Source: Pseudomonadota bacterium (GTDB lineage: Bacteria; Pseudomonadota; Alphaproteobacteria; Acetobacterales; Acetobacteraceae). From it: a stretch of DNA of 64,000 nt. Numbering within the stretch: position 1 is the stretch's first letter; each line of letters starts with the position of its first letter. Under the pieces are notes generated by a model, which was given only the letters and a program-made list of their open reading frames with translations, made no database searches and had not been told where the DNA came from. Of the stretch, positions 60,893-64,000 are shown in pieces. Both the position numbers and the translations under genes were made by a program. Where the stretch lies: positions 1 to 64,000 of the forward strand of contig JAKADX010000015.1 of NCBI GenBank assembly GCA_021818505.1, in the 5' to 3' direction.

Positions 60893-61171
60893 TCAGTGGT
60901 CCTCGCCCCAGCCGCCGCCCCAGCCGTGCTCGCCCTCGCCGCCCCAGCCGCCGTCGCCCCAGCCGCCATCCCCCCAGCCGCCGCCCCAGCCGATGCCGGG
61001 CAATGAGGCGAAGGGGCTCGCGAAGCCGCCGTCGCCTTCATAGGGCGCGCCGATGCCGAATCCGCCGAGCGAGATGTCGCCCATGATCGGCTGGCCCTGA
61101 CATCCAGGCAGCAGCAGCGCCAGCAACAGCAGCCCACTGGGCGCGGCGGCGCGACGTTGGAATTTGCGCAT
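60893..61171 (-). CDS. Small Gly/Trp-rich lipoprotein
   Basis: A 92-residue predicted lipoprotein. MRKFQRRAAAPSGLLLLALLLPGC gives a signal with lipobox LPGC. The mature part includes GDISLGGFGIGAPYEGDGGFASPF and a C-terminal Gly/Trp/Asp repeat region with several WGDGGWG units. GGGAG precedes the ATG by six bases. No family is recognised. The Trp-Gly repeat could bind carbohydrate or pack against the envelope; this is speculation. Confidence 0.68.
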   Translation of the reverse strand: MRKFQRRAAAPSGLLLLALLLPGCQGQPIMGDISLGGFGIGAPYEGDGGFASPFASLPGIGWGGGWGDGGWGDGGWGGEGEHGWGGGWGEDH

Positions 61172-61202
61172 GAATTGCTCCCGGGCCTTTCCGCGTCCGA
61201 GA

Positions 61203-61880
61203 CTACCGCCGGCCGCCGACCTCGTCGAGGTGGCGCAGCAGATCGGCCGGGTCGGCATAGACGCGTGCGGCGCCGGCCCGTTCCAGCTCCTCCTCGCCAT
61301 AGCCGCCGGAGAGCAGCCCGACGCCGAGCGCGCGGCAGCGGCGCGCGGCGAGCATGTCCCAGATGGCATCGCCGACCACCACTGCCGTTTCGATCGGCGC
61401 GCCCAGCCGCTCGGCGGCGGCCAGGAACAGGTCGGGGTCGGGCTTGGCGTATTTCACCTGATCGCGCGTTACCACCGGCACCTTTGCCGGATCGACACCG
61501 AGCGCGCCGAGATTCGCCGCCGCCGTCTCCATCCGCCCGCTGGTCGCGATCGCCCAGGGAATTGCGTTCTGCGTCAGTGTCGCGAGCAGTTCGCGCGCCC
61601 CCGGCAGCGGCCGCACCCCCGCCACCAGCCGCCGATAGCTCTGCGTATGTCCCTGGCGCAGCCGTTCCAGCCGCTCCGTGCTGACCTGCATCCCGGTCTC
61701 GCGCAACAGCATGTTGGTGAACAGCCCGCCGCTCATGCCGATCCTGCGGTGGATGCGCCAGACCGAGAGTTCGATGCCTTCGGCGTCCAGCGCCTCCTTC
61801 CACGCCAGCACGTGCTGATAGACCGAGTCGACCAGCGTGCCGTCGAGGTCGAACAGGAAAACCGGCTCGATGCGGGTCAC
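61203..61880 (-). CDS. HAD-family phosphatase
   Basis: A 225-residue HAD-IA hydrolase. Motif I FLFDLDGTLVDSVYQH contains the nucleophile Asp; motif II is AIATSG; motif III Lys lies in KYAKPDPDLFLAAAERLG; motif IV is VVVGDAIWDML. A helical cap (about 20-85) marks the phosphoglycolate-phosphatase-like subgroup. The substrate is unknown. It uses a GTG start four bases after the stop of the small WXXGXW-type lipoprotein gene, so both are probably cotranscribed. Confidence 0.9.
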   Translation of the reverse strand: MTRIEPVFLFDLDGTLVDSVYQHVLAWKEALDAEGIELSVWRIHRRIGMSGGLFTNMLLRETGMQVSTERLERLRQGHTQSYRRLVAGVRPLPGARELLATLTQNAIPWAIATSGRMETAAANLGALGVDPAKVPVVTRDQVKYAKPDPDLFLAAAERLGAPIETAVVVGDAIWDMLAARRCRALGVGLLSGGYGEEELERAGAARVYADPADLLRHLDEVGGRR

Positions 61881-61884
61881 GCGG

Positions 61885-62229
61885 TCACATCCAGTGCGCC
61901 GGCACCCAGGTCCAGGTGCGGTTCGGATTCTGGTTGGACCAGTAGCCGTCCTGCCATTCGGTGCCGTGGCCGGCGCGCGGCATCCACTGGCCCTCGCGCC
62001 AGGAATAGCCGTTGCCGACCCAGTCCCAGTGGCCCGGCTGCCAGATCAGCGGTTCCTCCGACACCGGCGGCTTGGGGATGACCTCGGTGCGGACCGGTGG
62101 CGGCGGCGGATAGGGGTTGGTCATCGCGACCGGCGAGGGCGCGCCCTGCGTGCAGGCGGCGGCGCCGAGCGCGAGCAGCAGCGCGGCGGCCGGACCGACG
62201 AAAGACAGGCGGGCGAAGCGGACGGACAT
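61885..62229 (-). CDS. Lipoprotein with WXXGXW-type repeats
   Basis: A 114-residue predicted lipoprotein. MSVRFARLSFVGPAAALLLALGAAACTQ ends in a lipobox, and the mature part shows the repeating aromatic pattern of WXXGXW/YXWGXW repeat proteins: IWQPGHWDWVGNGYSWREGQWMPR, then GTEWQDGYWSNQNPNRTWTWVPAHW broken across the repeat. Such proteins are common in proteobacterial envelopes and have no fixed function. GGGAGG lies about ten bases before the ATG. Confidence 0.8.
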   Translation of the reverse strand: MSVRFARLSFVGPAAALLLALGAAACTQGAPSPVAMTNPYPPPPPVRTEVIPKPPVSEEPLIWQPGHWDWVGNGYSWREGQWMPRAGHGTEWQDGYWSNQNPNRTWTWVPAHWM

Positions 62230-62264
62230 CGGCGGCACACCTCCCAGGCAACAATCGGCGGAAG

Positions 62265-63854
<1,590 letters not shown>

Positions 63855-63867
63855 GGGCGCCTCCTCC

Positions 63868-64000
63868 TCAGTCCGGCAGCAGGATGGTGGCGACCGCCTG
63901 CGCCGCAATCCCTTCCATCCGTCCCGTGAAGCCGAGCCGCTCGGTGGTGGTTGCCTTCACCGACACGCGCTCCGCCGCCACGCCGAGCAGGTCGGCCAGC
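63868..64000 (-). CDS. ispF: 2-C-methyl-D-erythritol 2,4-cyclodiphosphate synthase, C-terminal end (partial)
   Basis: Only the last 44 codons are in the window. [36 protein letters not shown] is the conserved IspF C-terminus (KATTTE.LGFTGR.EGIAA). IspF makes methylerythritol cyclodiphosphate in the MEP isoprenoid pathway. In many alphaproteobacteria it is fused behind IspD; whether that holds here cannot be seen. The TGA (63868-63870) lies directly before the ribosome site of the acyl-CoA dehydrogenase. Confidence 0.88.
   Translation of the reverse strand, partial: LADLLGVAAERVSVKATTTERLGFTGRMEGIAAQAVATILLPD

Overview
The window is a high-GC bacterial chromosome segment with dense, overlapping gene strings (many ATGA or TGATG junctions). 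Gene content points to an alphaproteobacterium, most likely Acetobacteraceae/Rhodospirillales: an ATP12-type F1 chaperone, RNase E with a large acidic insert and a C-terminal GWW motif, ParE, IspF, HU, and a small-protein family I associate with acetic-acid-bacteria relatives. The taxon is inferred from gene style only; there is no rRNA gene, and I found no tRNA gene, CRISPR array or intact insertion sequence.

Region 1 (1-15.4 kb) is housekeeping and envelope: a Gly/Tyr-rich lipoprotein; the string rarA - RluA-type pseudouridine synthase - AsmA-like protein - ATP12 chaperone - acylphosphatase - DedA protein; a methyltransferase; aqpZ; a NUDIX enzyme; a DsbA-like thiol protein; a degenerate gamma-glutamyltransferase-like lipoprotein translationally coupled to an aminotransferase; and a LuxR-type regulator divergent from a small secreted protein, with three inverted repeats between them.

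Region 2 (15.4-24.5 kb) is core RNA, wall and translation: rne, a cell-wall amidase, PBP1A and prfB. prfB carries the classical programmed +1 frameshift at codon 24. An AT-rich stretch and a secreted protein with a nine-residue tandem repeat follow.

Region 3 (24.6-29.3 kb) is a compact four-gene operon: ThDP enzyme, cupin, KstD/fumarate-reductase-type flavoprotein and TIM-barrel isomerase. I cannot assign it to a known pathway, and it is the best candidate here for an undescribed metabolic system. Region 4 (29.3-36.7 kb, minus strand) joins MurNAc-6P etherase and GlcNAc-6P deacetylase (wall recycling) to a YhaO/YhaN (SbcDC-like) nuclease-ATPase pair in one overlapping operon, with an inverted repeat just upstream of murQ. 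hup, a PaaK-like ligase with an enoyl-CoA hydratase, and parE follow.

Region 5 (41.4-59.9 kb) looks like an accessory catabolic zone: a complete oligopeptide-type ABC importer coupled to a PfkB sugar kinase; a 3'-truncated RbsB-like binding protein meeting it head to head; three D-2-hydroxyacid dehydrogenases; a GMC oxidoreductase; an N-carbamoyl amino acid hydrolase-type enzyme; a DUF29 protein; and hydantoinase/oxoprolinase A and B subunits. Region 6 (59.9-64 kb) holds low-complexity envelope proteins, a 53-residue membrane protein behind an FNR/FixK-type box, a HAD phosphatase, an acyl-CoA dehydrogenase and the 3' end of ispF.
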